From Tetrastigma voinierianum (Eukaryota > Streptophyta > Magnoliopsida > Vitales > Vitaceae), in contig JAEQBH010000028.1 of assembly GCA_016808115.1 (NCBI GenBank), positions 124,001 to 188,000 of the forward strand: DNA of 64,000 nucleotides, written 5' to 3'. The position numbers and the translations under genes were made by a program. Under the pieces are notes generated by a model. That model was not told the origin of the DNA. It was given only the letters and a program-made list of their open reading frames with translations, and did not search any database. This document shows positions 46,972 to 58,533 of the stretch, one piece after another; the stretch's first letter is position 1, and each line of letters opens with the position of its first letter.

Positions 46972-48361
46972 CAGTTAGCTAGATTATGGTTGGACACATG
47001 AGTTTATAATAGCCCCTTATATCTTCATACATCTATGGATGCTTCTGAAGCTGACCTATATTAGACTATGAACACCTACTAGGTGCCATGGTTTGGTTAA
47101 TGATTAAGCTACACTTTCTACCATAGAAGTGTTACAGGACATCAATATTGTTTTTGTTTTTAGGTATACATTGTAGCAAGGGATAGCTTTGTTTTATGAG
47201 TTTATCTCCTTATGGTAAGTTTTTCAGTTAAAGATCTCATATGATGTTGCAGCTTCTTTGGGGTGTTTGTTGGTGACCTAAATTGAGAGTCACATTTGAG
47301 TGAAGGTGCCCAAACGTTGTGTTCTCTTTCTGTGTTGATATGCCCAGGATGGGCTAATGACCTAATATTGCAAGGCGGCATGTAGTAAACGAGTGGCTGA
47401 CTAGGTGCACTTCGTGCTCTACGGCCGATGAAACTTTATTGCATGTCTTGCGTGACTACCAATACTTCCCAGAAGTAGTTTGGAGCTTTATTAACATATA
47501 GGCTATGAATAACTCTGCAGCAAGAAGTTTGTAAGTGATTAGGATGAATATTCAAGGAAACTAATGATGGTCATACTGTAGGTTGGGATGCTTGCTTCAC
47601 TACTAATGGCATGTAGTGGTTTATGGAAATTGGAGAAATGAAGTATTTTCATGAACACCATACTCTAGAATGAGTGGCTGAAGAAGCTTTGGGTGGAAAA
47701 TGATATGGCTCTTAATAGGAGTAGGTCTGGCTTGCCAAGTTGCATTAACATAATTGTTTTGGTTCGCTGGGAAGTTCCTCCAAGTGGGTGATGCAAACTA
47801 CATACAGATGGGGTTTCGAGATCTCCTTTTAACTATGCAGTGGGGTGACTTGAGTCAGGGATGGTAATGGATTATGACGGGGTTTAGCACAATGTATGAT
47901 GTAATGCCTTGGTTTGCTGAACTGAGGCACAGTGCTAATTAGGCTAGAGCCAGCCCTAAACCAAAGGTAATCAAGAGTTTAGTTGGAGTGGATTCTAAGG
48001 TGGTTTACAAACTACTTACATGCTGGTAGGACCTGCACAAAGAAGACATTGAGAATCTGCTCGTGCATGGAGATGTTAGGCATTGTTGGGGACCACGGGC
48101 TGAAAAGATTAGGTTGCGGACCGACTCACACTCTTATAGCCTCTCCTTTGAGTATGGTTTCATGAATGTGAACCCTTATACAGGCTATCTTTCTTGGGAT
48201 GGAGAGGCCTAGCCATTCCTCTGAGTAGTTTAAGTGTTTTGGGTTGGCCCCCACATTGTATTGAAAAAAAGGACTTTCCTTAGAGTGGAAATTGTCGCGT
48301 TAGTTCTTCAAGGTATTTTAAGGGATGCATGTGCCTGTGATTGTTATAAAAAAAAAAAAAT

Positions 48362-48499
48362 TATGATTTTTTTATTATGGAAAGTCTTATTTTATATTAT
48401 GCTGCCTCTCAATGTTGGCCAAAAAAGTTCATATTATCACCGTTTTAGGTTGGGTCGGCTTAGGCCCACCACATTTCTAACATATATAATCATTTATTA
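48362..48499. other. Spacer after the LINE poly(A) tail
   Basis: AT-rich DNA between the LINE end and the Tat-like block. The left end of the minus-strand LTR may lie here but cannot be fixed. Confidence 0.3.
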
Positions 48500-51136
48500 A
48501 AAGTGAGACTCGTTTTTGTATTTTTGAAAAACCATTTAGAAAATGGTTTGGAGTCACCCACTTATTTTTGTTTATTTTTTTAAGAGGGAAATCAAAATAA
48601 GAAATAAAAACCCTAGTGTTACTCTTTTTTTAAAAATACAAGTCTACGAGAAACCGAATTCAAATTCGGAGATCATGTTACCTATTGAGAAAGTACGATA
48701 GTGGTAGTAATACCCTACAGCTTCAAAGTGGTCTCTTAATCCAATTCTGTGATGGCAATCAATCAATCATTAAAGATACCAATATAATCAAGTAGATAGT
48801 AAATAAAGAACAAGTGCTAAGGGAATATGTGCCGACAAGAATCGAAAGTCATATCAATAGAAAATTATGTTAGTTTGAGAATACAAGATAATAATATCTA
48901 TGATTAAATAGAGAATCAAAATTATAAAAGTGTCAAATTATTTAGACAGAGGATAGTTGAGATGTCGGTCCTACCTAAGCTTCCATTTATTTATTACACA
49001 AATTAATCCATGTCAATCCATTGTTATTGGAGTTATAGAATTAATCATGTAATTGAAACTTTTAAAAACTATTTTGAAAATTGAGTTTTCATTTAGGAGA
49101 TTTGGAAATTTGAATTTTTTTAAGAATTGAGAATTTGAATGTTGAAATTGGAGGATTTAAAGAATTTTGAAAATTAGGAACTTGAAATTTTTAAATTTGA
49201 GACTTGAATTTTTTTAGACTGGAAATTTGAATTTTGTAAATTAAAATTTGAAAATTATGTATTTGAATTTAAATTATGATTTAAAAATTTTAGAAATTTT
49301 GGAATTTTGAATCTGAATTTGAAAATTTTGGGGATTTAAGAAATTGAAATTTTGAAGAAAGGGACTTAAATTCTGAAAATATGGACGAATTCTAAAAATT
49401 AAGGTTTAGAAGTTTGAAAATTAGGAATTGAGACTCTTTAAGGAAGAATTATTATTATTATTATTTTAGAAATTGATAATTTGAAAAAGAATTTAGGAAA
49501 ATGGAAATATGAGATTTTGTGAAATTGTGATTAAAAGAACAAAATTAGGAAAAGGAAAATAAACATAAATTTAAAATTTGTTATAATTTATGAATTTAAG
49601 ATTTATTTTTTAAATGTTAAAATTTGTATATAAGTGCAAAAAAATAGTAGTAATGTAATGTATTGGAGGGGGTTGTAAAGACTATGGGCATTATTAACAA
49701 CATGGAGGCAATGGAAGTCAACCCCATGTTGTATCGTGATATATTATTTTTGAGGGTGCGTGCCCTAGGTATGTGGCAGTGGGCTATAGATGAGATGGCG
49801 ATCACATGACAATAGTCCTAGACCCAAATGGGCTAGACCTAATTAGGTAGATAGGTTGGATCCTAGTAGTGTTTGGTTTGATGAAACAAAATAGGCAAAT
49901 AGTAAAAGCCTAAAAAAAGGAAACTGGAAACTAAAAAAAAGGAAATAATGAATGAAGAATAAAATTATAAAATAATTTTATATGTAATAAATGAATAAAA
50001 AGTTTATGATTGATAGGCGAATTGTTATTTAAAAATAAATAAAATTCAACCTAAAAGATCAAACCTAAAATAGCACAAAATGTTATTATTTAAAAAATAA
50101 ATAAAATAAACCCTAATATAATAAATAAAAATGTTATTATTTCATGAATCATATTTAAAAATAAATAAAATCAACCTAAAATATTAAAAAATAAAATCAA
50201 CATAAAAGATCAACCTAAAATGTTTAAGGGAATTGTTATTTAAAAAAAAAAATCAACCTAAATCGATAAACCGTGAGTTTAATAAAAAAATGCTATTATT
50301 TATAAATTGCTATTTAAAAATAAACAAAATCAACCTAAAAGTTTTACGGGAATTGTTATTTAAAAACAAATAAAATAAACTCCAAAGAACAACCTAAATG
50401 GTCGAATAGGAATAAATAAAAAAATGTTATTATTAAAATAAAATCTAGATATACCTAAAAGGTTTGAACAGGCACAACAAAAACATTATTAAAATAAAAA
50501 TCTAGATATACCTAAAAATGTCATAGTATTGAAATAAAAAGTGTTATTATTAAAACAAACTAGACATAGATAACCCAAAATGCGTATGGCTGGTAAGCAT
50601 GAAAAAACTCTCTTTACGAACAGATAGAATAAAAAAATAAGAAGAAAAACAATATAAGTAATAAAGCAACAAAAAAGAAACATAAATAAAAGGATACAGC
50701 AATCAACATCCCACTGAGAAACCAATAGCTCATAAATTATTCTTAGCCTTAGACAACTTATCCTAGCTCATGACAGAGCAAAATAAAAAAAAAATAAAAA
50801 AAAATAATGGTGAAGAGATGTCAAAAGTTTAAAAACATACTCTGACTAGACCTTTTCCCCTGCCTAAATAATCTTTCTCCTGCCTGCATTAATCTTTTCT
50901 TCCTCCTCCATTTAATGATCCGTTCTTTTCATGCTTCCCTCTTATCGTTTCTTCTGCCTCCTCCAAAAAGAAGATCCCCTCTTTTCTCTCTTACAAGAAA
51001 ATACATGAAACTTTCTTCCCAAAGGTAAAAAATCTTCTAATATATCCTACCAACCAAATATGTGGTGGTGTCAATTAAAATACAAATATAATAAACCAAA
51101 AACAAAATAAAAATAAAAGGAAAACTAAACCTAACC
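48500..51136 (-). repeat. Left (3') LTR of element D
   Basis: On the minus strand it begins near aggttaggtttagttttcc and ends near cgagtctcac. The middle (49,060-50,600) is very AT-rich with two families of short repeats: tttgaatttt/gaaattt words and aaaataaataaaatcaacct words. The length of 2.6 kb is like that of the solo LTR at 14,021-16,858. Confidence 0.5.
49060..50600. repeat. AT-rich short-repeat tract
   Basis: From 49,060 to 49,560, ~20-bp words such as gaaatttgaattttg recur. From 49,980 to 50,560, ~45-70-bp words with aaaataaataaaatcaacct and ggaattgttatttaaaaa recur. No frame is open. Confidence 0.7.
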
Positions 51137-52099
51137 TAAATTTTTGCCTCTAAATATGCCTATGTTCGATAGAGGTTCGTGGTGAACAACGTGGATCATG
51201 GAATGAAATGAAAGTGCAGGCAGAGGAAATAAAAGGAATCCTATCAAGAACAAAGTGAGATCCCAAAAGTATCCAAGATGTATCATGTTTCGCCTAAAGC
51301 AAAGAAACCAAAGGGCCTCCAAAGATACTTAAAATCAAGCCACAAAACATAAAAACGGCTTACCAGCGTCATAATGTGAGTCCGCACTCTCTTCCAATGG
51401 TCTCCAAAAGTGGCCTAGGAATCATGTTGAAACTGGCTGATAGTTGGACCACCATGAAATAAACTAATAAACACACATAAAGGCCGGAATCTAAACTACT
51501 ATAATGAAACACCAAACGTAAGACGGATAGCCATTGAGACTTAAGGTAAGTCTAACTCAACGAGAAACTCAAAGGAAGTCCAAAGTGGTCCAAAGGCTAG
51601 TACTAAAGGTTGAGGGGAGATAAGATGCAAATAACTCCATTCAACTCTAAGATATGAACTAGAAGTGGGGTGCAATGTAGAAATGAGAGAAATGGAGGAT
51701 TTAATGACAAAATAAATAAATGAAACAAAACCCAAATTAAAATGATATAAACTCAAGGCTACGATGAAAAATGAACATCTGGGATGATGTATGCACTATA
51801 TTCAATAAAGAAATAACTTAAACGGTGCAATGTATCGCCAAGGTGATCATTTGGATGTGGATACAAATGAAGATCAACCCTCCAACGAGGATCCAAGATA
51901 ATCTCAAAGAATGAGGGATGTCAAATTTATTTAAAAATAAATTAAGAACCCAACTAGAAACTAAACTGAGAGGATACCAAACTCAACTAAACATGATGAA
52001 TAATTTCATGAGCCATAAAGAAAGCAAGAAATGCTGGAGCATGGCGACCGTGATGCCCAAAAGGATATTGAAAGATAAATCAGATGTCACGCAAATAAA

Positions 52100-53645
52100 T
52101 ACTAAAAGATGAGGTAATCAGACACCCAAAAATAAAATGCTGCTGAAACATGGGGCAAATAGACTCAAAAATAAATAGCGGAAAGATGAGGCACTATATT
52201 TTTAAAATAACAAAGATATGGCATCAGAGCGCCCCAAAAAGAAATGCTAAAGAGGTGACACCGGGGTAAGGCTTCAAAAACGTGAATGCTTAAGATATGG
52301 GGTACTGTATGCCCAAAAAAGATATACTAAAAGATGTGGCACTGTATGCTGAAAAAAGAAATACTAAAAGATGATGGCACTATAAGCCAAAAAAAATAAA
52401 TACTAAAAGATGGGGGCACCATACGCCCTAAAAAGAAATGCTAAAGATGGGGACACTATACGTCTGAAAAAGGAATGCTAAAAGATGGGGGGATTGTATG
52501 CTCGAAAAAGAAATACTAAAAGATGGGACAATGTATGCCCAAAAAAGAAATACTGAAAGATGAAGGCATTATACACCTGAAAAAGGAATATTGAAAGATG
52601 AGGGCACTGTACATCCCAAAAAGAAATGCTAAAGATGGGGGCACTATACACCAAAAAATGAGATGCTGAAAGATGGAGGCACTATACGTCGAAAAAATAA
52701 AATACTGAAATATGGGGGCACTGTACGCCCAAAAGAAATATTAAAAGATGGGGCACTGTACGCCGAAAAAAGAAATACTGAAAGATATGGTACTGTACGC
52801 CTAGAAAGGAAATATTGAAAGATGGGGACACTATACGCCCCAAAAAGAAATGCTAAAGATGGGGACATTGTATGTCTAAAAAATTAATGCTAAAAGATGG
52901 GGGCACTGTACGCCCGGAAAAGAAATACTAAAAGATGGGGCATTGTATGCCCAAAAAAGAAATACTGAAAGATGATGACACTATACACCAAAAAAAAAGA
53001 AATACTGAAAGATGATGTACCAAGTAGACTCAAAAAAGAAATACTGAATATAGTAGGGGCACTGTGGCCTAAAAAGAAATGCTAGTTAGGGCAATCAGAC
53101 ATTCAAAGGAATGCTGAAATATGGGGGCACTATATGCCTAAAAAAAAAATACTGAAATATGGGGGCATTGTATGCCCGAAAAAGGAATACTAAAAGATGG
53201 GGGCACTGTATGCTAGAAAAAGAAATATTGAAAGATGAGAGCATTGTAGGCCCTAAAAAAATACTAAAAGATCTATAGATATTTATACGCCTAAAAAGGA
53301 AATATCGAAAGATGGGGGCATCAGACTCTAACAAGAAATGCTGAAGACGTGGGACATCAGACAGCTCGAAAAGGAATACTAAACAATGGGGGCATTGTAT
53401 GCCCGAAAAAGGAATACTAAACGATAGGGCATTGTATGCCCAAAAAAAAAAAAAAAAATATTGAATGATGAGGACACTATACGCCTAGAAAAGAAATCTT
53501 GAAAGATGGGGGCATTATACGCCCAAAAAGAAAATACTGAAAGATAGGGGCATTGTACGCCTAAAAAAAATGCTAAAGATGGGGCACTGTACGCCCAAAA
53601 AATAAATACTAAATGGTGGAGCACTGTATGCCAAAGCAAAATCGC
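52100..53645. repeat. ~36-bp minisatellite array, about 40 units
   Basis: Units approximate gggggcactgtacgcccaaa followed by aaagaaatactgaaagat. Unit length varies by homopolymer slippage (poly-A 4-16). Point differences are mostly C/T and G/A. On the minus strand a 12-residue peptide pattern with F..AY.AP.F appears in three short frames (52,644-52,868, 53,095-53,334, 53,379-53,639) because 36 is a multiple of three. Lack of a start, conserved frame or codon bias argues against coding. Confidence 0.85.
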
Positions 53646-53987
53646 TAATAGGGGAATGCCCTAAAATGAAAATCAACTCTCTGAAAAAGGATCTAAGATA
53701 GTATTTGAAGGAGTGACGCTTTCGAATGATCGATGGAATAAAAGTAAACAATCTATAGTATAAAACACCTAGAAAAAAACTAAGACAAAGGAGAGTGATC
53801 TAGAGATAAAAGCAACTAAAGAAGACTGGATGAAAGTGGTGACTATTAACAAACTCTTTGAGAAGGGGGTATGCCCTTATAAAAAAGCTCTATGAGAAGA
53901 AAACTCTAAGTGATGACTCACGAAGATTGATAGATGCATCAAATTCCATAGTTGGTTTAAGATATTTATAAATCTATGAAGGGATAT

Positions 53988-54006
53988 GGGCCTAATGGAG
54001 TTGCCA
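53988..54006 (-). other. Primer-site-like sequence of element D
   Basis: On the minus strand it reads tggcaactccattaggccc. This equals the TGGCGACTCCGCTGGGG-type primer site with C-to-T and G-to-A changes. It lies 3 bases from the TG (54,010) that ends the right-hand LTR. Confidence 0.55.
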
Positions 54007-54009
54007 TTT

Positions 54010-55708
54010 TGTGAACACGTATTTTGCCATGTATGTGTTTCCCAATTAAAATAGCGAGACTCGTTTTTGTATTTTTGAAAAACCATATATAAAACGATTT
54101 GGAATTGCCACTTATTTTTTGTTTATTTTTTTAAGAGAAAAACAAAATAAGAAACAAAAACCCTATTGTGACTCCTTTTTTAGTAAAGACAAGTCTACGA
54201 GAAAACGAGTCCAAATTCGGAGGTCATATTACCTCTTGGGAAGGTACAATAGTGAGCCGTAGCACCCCTCTAAGCCCCTAAAGTCAAGTCTTTACTAATT
54301 GAGTTAGGGAAAATGTGGCAATCAATTAATCAATTACAGATACCAATAAATCAAGTAAATAGTAAATAAAGAACAAAATTAAAGGGGATAAATGTGTATC
54401 TTGGCAGAACTAAAGCATTAGAAAATCTACGTAGCTCAGAAGCACTGTAGGATCGGAGCTGCCTCGACAACACCCAAGAAATCGACTAGAAGAGGAAATA
54501 CTACCCACATCATAACTCGTCATGTTTTCCTCTAGGATCTATGGAGGATGAATCTAGCCACAAACCTCTAGCAATACCCTCTTCCACACCAAAAAAAGCT
54601 GAAGTCAATGAAGCAAAATCTGTGAATGGTCTCCTAATCAAGTGTCTAACAATCCTAGCCAAATTCTCACTACCATTTGTGTATATGCCTTCTCCAAAGG
54701 TCGACTGATGACATTGGGGCCATCTTCTCGCCGAGGGTGAGAAAAGTTACAATAGTCTCATATGATCCCTATCTCAAAGCATCAAGCTCTCTTTCTCGAT
54801 ACATCAATGGAAGTAATCGAATACTGTCTCAAGAACTCATGTGCAAGGTCATCCCAAGTCCTCCATCTAGATGGGTCTAACAATGCGAACCATCAAGCAG
54901 CTAGCCCACTCAAGGACAATGGAAATAAGGCAACCAACTCCGTGCATCATATCCGCCAAGGGCCGGCCATGACTAACCATAAAGTTCGAGGTGTGCCGAG
55001 GGCATCCACGCCAATGAACCCGACTATAGCGTGCATCCAAACCGGCAAGTGCTATAGGTGGTCTATCACTATCATCCCAATCAATGATCCTAGACATCTG
55101 ATATCTATCCTATCCCAATTGATGCTCGAGTTCATCTAAGCCGAACGTGTAGGCCCCTCAAAAGTCAAGATAGCATAAAGACATAAGGCTACGCACTATT
55201 CGATCAAACCGTATAACCTCTTCACTCAGTCCGTCGAACCCGGTGCTCATCTATCCTCCGTCTAAGACTGATATGGCTTCCTCGAACTGACTGATCCTAT
55301 AGTTGTAGTGAATTGATCCATGGTGACTCTCTGTGACTCCATGTCCACTATGACCCGAATGCTCAAACTAGTGAGTATGCACTAAACTCTAACTCTTAAG
55401 TGAAAAAACTCAAACTGAAGTGAAAGGCAAGTCCTTTTTCTCTCATTTGCACACATTTTTCTTCCTCCTCCTTCACTTGATGATCCATTCTTCTGTTACT
55501 TCCCTTTGATCGTCTCTTATGCCAAAAAGAAGATCCCCCTTTTCTCTCTTTAAAGAAAATACATAAAACTTTGTTCTTCCCAAAAAGAAAAAAAAAATTC
55601 TTTCTATAATATATTCCAATCAAATCAAATCCAAAGAATTAAATATGGTAAATTCAATTAAAATGAAATAAAATAAAAAATGTAAAAAAAGGAAAACTAA
55701 ACCTAACA
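54010..55708 (-). repeat. Right (5') LTR of element D, chimeric
   Basis: On the minus strand it starts TGTTAGGTTTAGTTTTCC and ends gtgttcaca beside the primer site. Its two ends match the left LTR, but the middle is replaced by a gag-like segment (about 54,430-55,350), so it is shorter (1.7 kb) and chimeric. Confidence 0.5.
54430..55350 (-). pseudogene. gag relic of a Tat/Ogre-like Gypsy element, minus strand
   Basis: Read leftward on the minus strand: MDQFTTTIGS near 55,320, then a charged linker, DPSRWRTWDDLAHEFLRQYS near 54,820-54,880, EDGPNV.SRPLEKAY, and VEEGIARGLW-like and SSSRFLG pieces. The WDDLA.EFLRQ motif and the EGIARGLW segment are typical of a common plant Gypsy Gag. Several frame changes and stops break it. 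Confidence 0.6.
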
Positions 55709-55810
55709 CAAATTTGGTGCTATAGTCAGATAAAATTCGGTTCATCCGCAATTTTAAAATTATTGTAATCAATCATTTAAGAATATTTAGGGAGATTTTT
55801 CTTAGTTGAG

Positions 55811-56146
55811 GTCAAATGGAAAACGGTTTGTTAGTTGTGTCAGGCTTCCATGCTGAGTATCTGGAAGTGTGTGGAAGTTTCCACGTCATGTCCATGTGGA
55901 TTGAAAAAGCATAAGGCGGGAAGAAAAGTATTCATTTAGGAATTCCTATTTAGGAAGCGGTTTTGACCTTTGTAGAGTGGAATATTCCAATACGCACTCC
56001 CTGATTACTCCTTCATTTACGCATCCCCCACAAGCCCCTATATATATCTACACAGCAACTGTCAATCCTCACATCTTCTCATTTTCTTTACTACAAATTC
56101 AGTGCTATTCACGTTTATTAGTTCTCACTAAGATCCTTGTGTTACC
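55811..56146 (+). promoter_or_regulatory. Promoter block of CML copy 6
   Basis: This is the best-preserved family promoter: ggaagtttccacgtcatgtcc near 55,872, ggaagaaaagtattcattta near 55,919, a W-box-like ttttgaccttt near 55,963, ggaatattcc near 55,979, the TATA block cccctatatatatctacac near 56,036, and the caatcctcacatcttctc leader. The shared ACGT and TTGACC elements fit a stress-induced calcium-sensor gene, by inference. Confidence 0.65.
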
Positions 56147-56587
56147 ATGATTAACTGCAATAATGCTTATGAACGCATTTTCAAGCGCTTCGATGAAGAC
56201 GGGGACGGGAAACTCTCTCCATCGGAGCTCCACCGTTTCCTCGGTATCGATAGGAGGAGCAAATCTCATGGAAGAGGCTATGGAGTTGATGGAGTCAATG
56301 GATCCGACGGCGATGGGTTGTCGGGGTTGAGGAATTTGTGTGGCTGATGGAGAGAGAGATCAGAGGGGATAAAGAGGTAGAGAAAGATCGAGGAGCCGAG
56401 AGAGGCTTTTTAGATGTATGCGACAGCTGGGGTTTAGCCGAATAGATAACTCCAAAGAATCCCGGGAGATGCTGAGCAGATTGGGGGAGTCAACAAGTTT
56501 GGAAGATCACAAGTTATGATCTGAGAATTTGACAAATTTGGGATTGTGGTTCCAGTTTTGATGAAGTTCAAGCTCATGATGCTTTAA
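56147..56587 (+). pseudogene. CML copy 6, EF-hand gene, broken
   Basis: The frame from ATG 56,147 gives 66 residues. The first helix (NAYERIFKRF) and EF loop 1, DEDGDGKLSPSE (residues 16-27), are perfect. Frame shifts begin after residue 33; the second loop core SDGDGLSGL returns briefly, and a stop follows at 56,345-56,347. Downstream DNA keeps the linker helix and a damaged EF-hand 4, with the family stop TAA at 56,585-56,587. As written it could make only a one- to two-EF-hand fragment. Confidence 0.8.
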
Positions 56588-57959
56588 AATATTTGTTTTA
56601 TTTAATTTGAATGCTGTATTCATTATTTACATTGTGTAGCAGCATAACATTTCTGTATAATGTTCATATATACCTACGGTGTAAAAGTGCTAGGTGGATT
56701 TCAAGAAGATCAATGGTGATTTTTAGCTAGCTACATTCCCATTTGTAAGTAGTAGTAAAAAATACTAAAAGGAAAAAGAAAACGGCGGCTGAGTTGAGAG
56801 CCTCTACAATTTCTCTTCCCATCTTTCTTTTTTTCCCGTGGGTGTTTTCTTAATTTCCTGTAAAATAACGTTTGATCGACCCCACCAATTAAACGCGGAG
56901 CACTGACCGGAGGCGCTGACGTCCACGTGAATTCAGAAAGTAAAATGGGGGTTTGACCATTGTAGAGTGAATCCCACTTCAAAGCTAATAGATTACCCAA
57001 GTCCAGAAGGTTTGATATGTAGAAGAATCCATCAAGTTTAAGTATCATTTCATAATTTTATGTGGAACCGGTGTGAGATCATATCATTCCATACTCCTTG
57101 AGGTTTTATAGCCTATGGAGTGACATTCACTTAAGCGCTTCACAGCACGTGAATTTTTCTTTCCTGTGGTACTATTCCCCCGCATATCAACTATCAAACG
57201 AAAGTACCAATACTACACTGTTCAATAAGAGTCAAACCTAAAAGACGTACCGAGCAGGCTTTGAACCCACGTTTTTAAGTACCATTTCACAACCTTATGT
57301 AAAACTGATGTGGGATTGTATCAAAAGCCCATCATCTTCTCACTTTCTTCCTCCTAGCCGCCCAACCTTTCAAACACGGATTCCCCCTCTCAAACACCCC
57401 CTACACTCCTGTCTTAGAATCTAAGAACTTGTTTAGTTATAGTTTTTAATAGTTTTTTTTTTGTTCTAAAAAAAATAAGGAAAACAAGAAGAATACAAAA
57501 AACTTATTTAGTTCTTTTTATTGTTCTGAAAAATACGAAGAACATAAAAACATTAAATTCAAATAACAATGAGTAAATTCAGAACAAAATGGTGTTCTCT
57601 ATGTTTTCAAAAACTATTCTTGATAAAAAAATTTAATAAAATAGGAACCAAAATGGCTCTAAGTCTTCTTTCTTCACTGGGAAAAATAATTTAAAAATAC
57701 ATAAATTTTTAACGAATTTTAATATTCCTGTTATATTTGTCATTGTGGAATTAAACTCAACATAACATTGGATAATAGATTTTGAAAAGAATATATGGTT
57801 TTATAAAAACTAAAATCTCCAGTGTTTTGAAACGTTACATGTTAATAAACTAATAATTTCAGATGGATAATTAATTATGATAGTTTTCTCTTGATATGTG
57901 AATCAAGTTAATTGGGAGTTTCTTCTAAAAACTTTGCATATGATAAAACTTCCTCAATC
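56588..57959. repeat. 3' flank of CML copy 6, duplicated DNA
   Basis: It contains the 3' UTR-like block, ataacgtttgatcgacc (also 25,520), the aagcccatcatcttctcactt segment and the AT-rich block with catttttaacgaatttt-like words found after copies 1-3. A short repeat tttaagta(c/t)catttcata recurs at 57,036 and 57,274. No gene is visible. Confidence 0.6.
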
Positions 57960-58171
57960 TTAGGTTAATTTAATCATGGATTGTGTTCAGTCCAACGACT
58001 TACAGATTATGTGGCATGGTGAAGTTGCATGTTTGGTTATCCCTTCTAGAGGAATTCTTCAAGGGGACCCACTAACCCCATATTTGTTTGTCTTGTGTAT
58101 TGAAAGACTCGGTCATTAGATACATGATCACAGATTGTAAGGAAGATGGAAACCATGTCTATCAGGCAACA
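57960..58171 (+). mobile_element. LINE copy 2, left part
   Basis: The frame gives SRGILQGDPLTPYLFVLCIE at about 58,045-58,105, a core RT motif of plant L1 elements, and the DNA aligns with 43,630-43,800. It is interrupted by the Copia element at 58,172 and resumes at 63,190. Confidence 0.8.
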
Positions 58172-58499
58172 TGACCAAGCATTTCAAGGAAGCATTACGT
58201 GACAAAGGCTGCTTCTAAGATATGTCCGCTCTCATATTATTATGTTGTACACACTTCATCGTGATAAACTCTCAAGTACAAGCCGAATATCATGTACCCA
58301 TGTGCACCTCAAGTCACACAATGCACTCCTACCTCAAGTCACGCTCCATTCACACAAACATCACTCATGATACACTTAAATATCCAACCCTCTCTCAGAA
58401 CCGATCGATTCCAATATATAAATCAGATTTTGGTTCTCTTTTTTTTTGAATAAAAATTCCAAAAAGCTTCAAGATCCGTTTCCATCTCTCTACTGATCA
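58172..58499 (+). repeat. 5' LTR of element F
   Basis: It begins TGACCAAGCATTTCAAGG and ends ctactgatca. The TATA-like region is ccaatatataaatcag near 58,411. The following primer site is degenerate (only agagcaaag is recognisable near 58,514). Confidence 0.85.
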
Positions 58500-58533
58500 T
58501 AATACGCAGACGTAGAGCAAAGTCCATATTATC

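Larger units (their letters stand above)
43620..48361 (+). mobile_element. LINE (L1-type) copy 1, 5'-truncated, with nested insertions
   Basis: RT pieces appear at 43,680-43,750 (region homologous to GDPLTPYLFVLCIERL in copy 2), 43,825-43,960, and 44,110-44,346. The last has KKLTGWKATTLPSIGRATLV, FMQTMKTPISFCEEVDKVCRDF and HLIGWD, classic plant L1 RT C-terminus. After the hAT-like insert the LINE resumes at 46,980 with the zf-RVT region (IVARDSF, 47,165) and an RNase H start KLHTDG at about 47,795, then VDSKVVY. It ends in a poly(A) run at 48,349-48,361. The 5' half with endonuclease is missing. Confidence 0.75.
48500..55708 (-). mobile_element. Element D: minus-strand Tat/Ogre-like Gypsy derivative
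   Basis: Two LTR-like regions (48,500-51,136 and 54,010-55,708) share sequence at their left parts (48,503-48,830 against 54,055-54,390) and right parts (50,880-51,137 against 55,430-55,708). Left of the right-hand copy lies a minus-strand primer-site-like tggcaactccattaggccc (53,988-54,006), close to the TGGCGACTCCGCTGGGG type of long-LTR Gypsy elements. The interior, 51,137-53,987, is non-coding and carries a 36-bp array. A gag relic lies inside the right-hand LTR bounds. The left LTR end is diverged and no target duplication was found. Confidence 0.55.

Noticed and set aside
52100..53645. Regular ~36-bp units considered as a CRISPR array
   Set aside because: There are no unique spacers between repeats; the units adjoin directly, and the setting is a plant retroelement.
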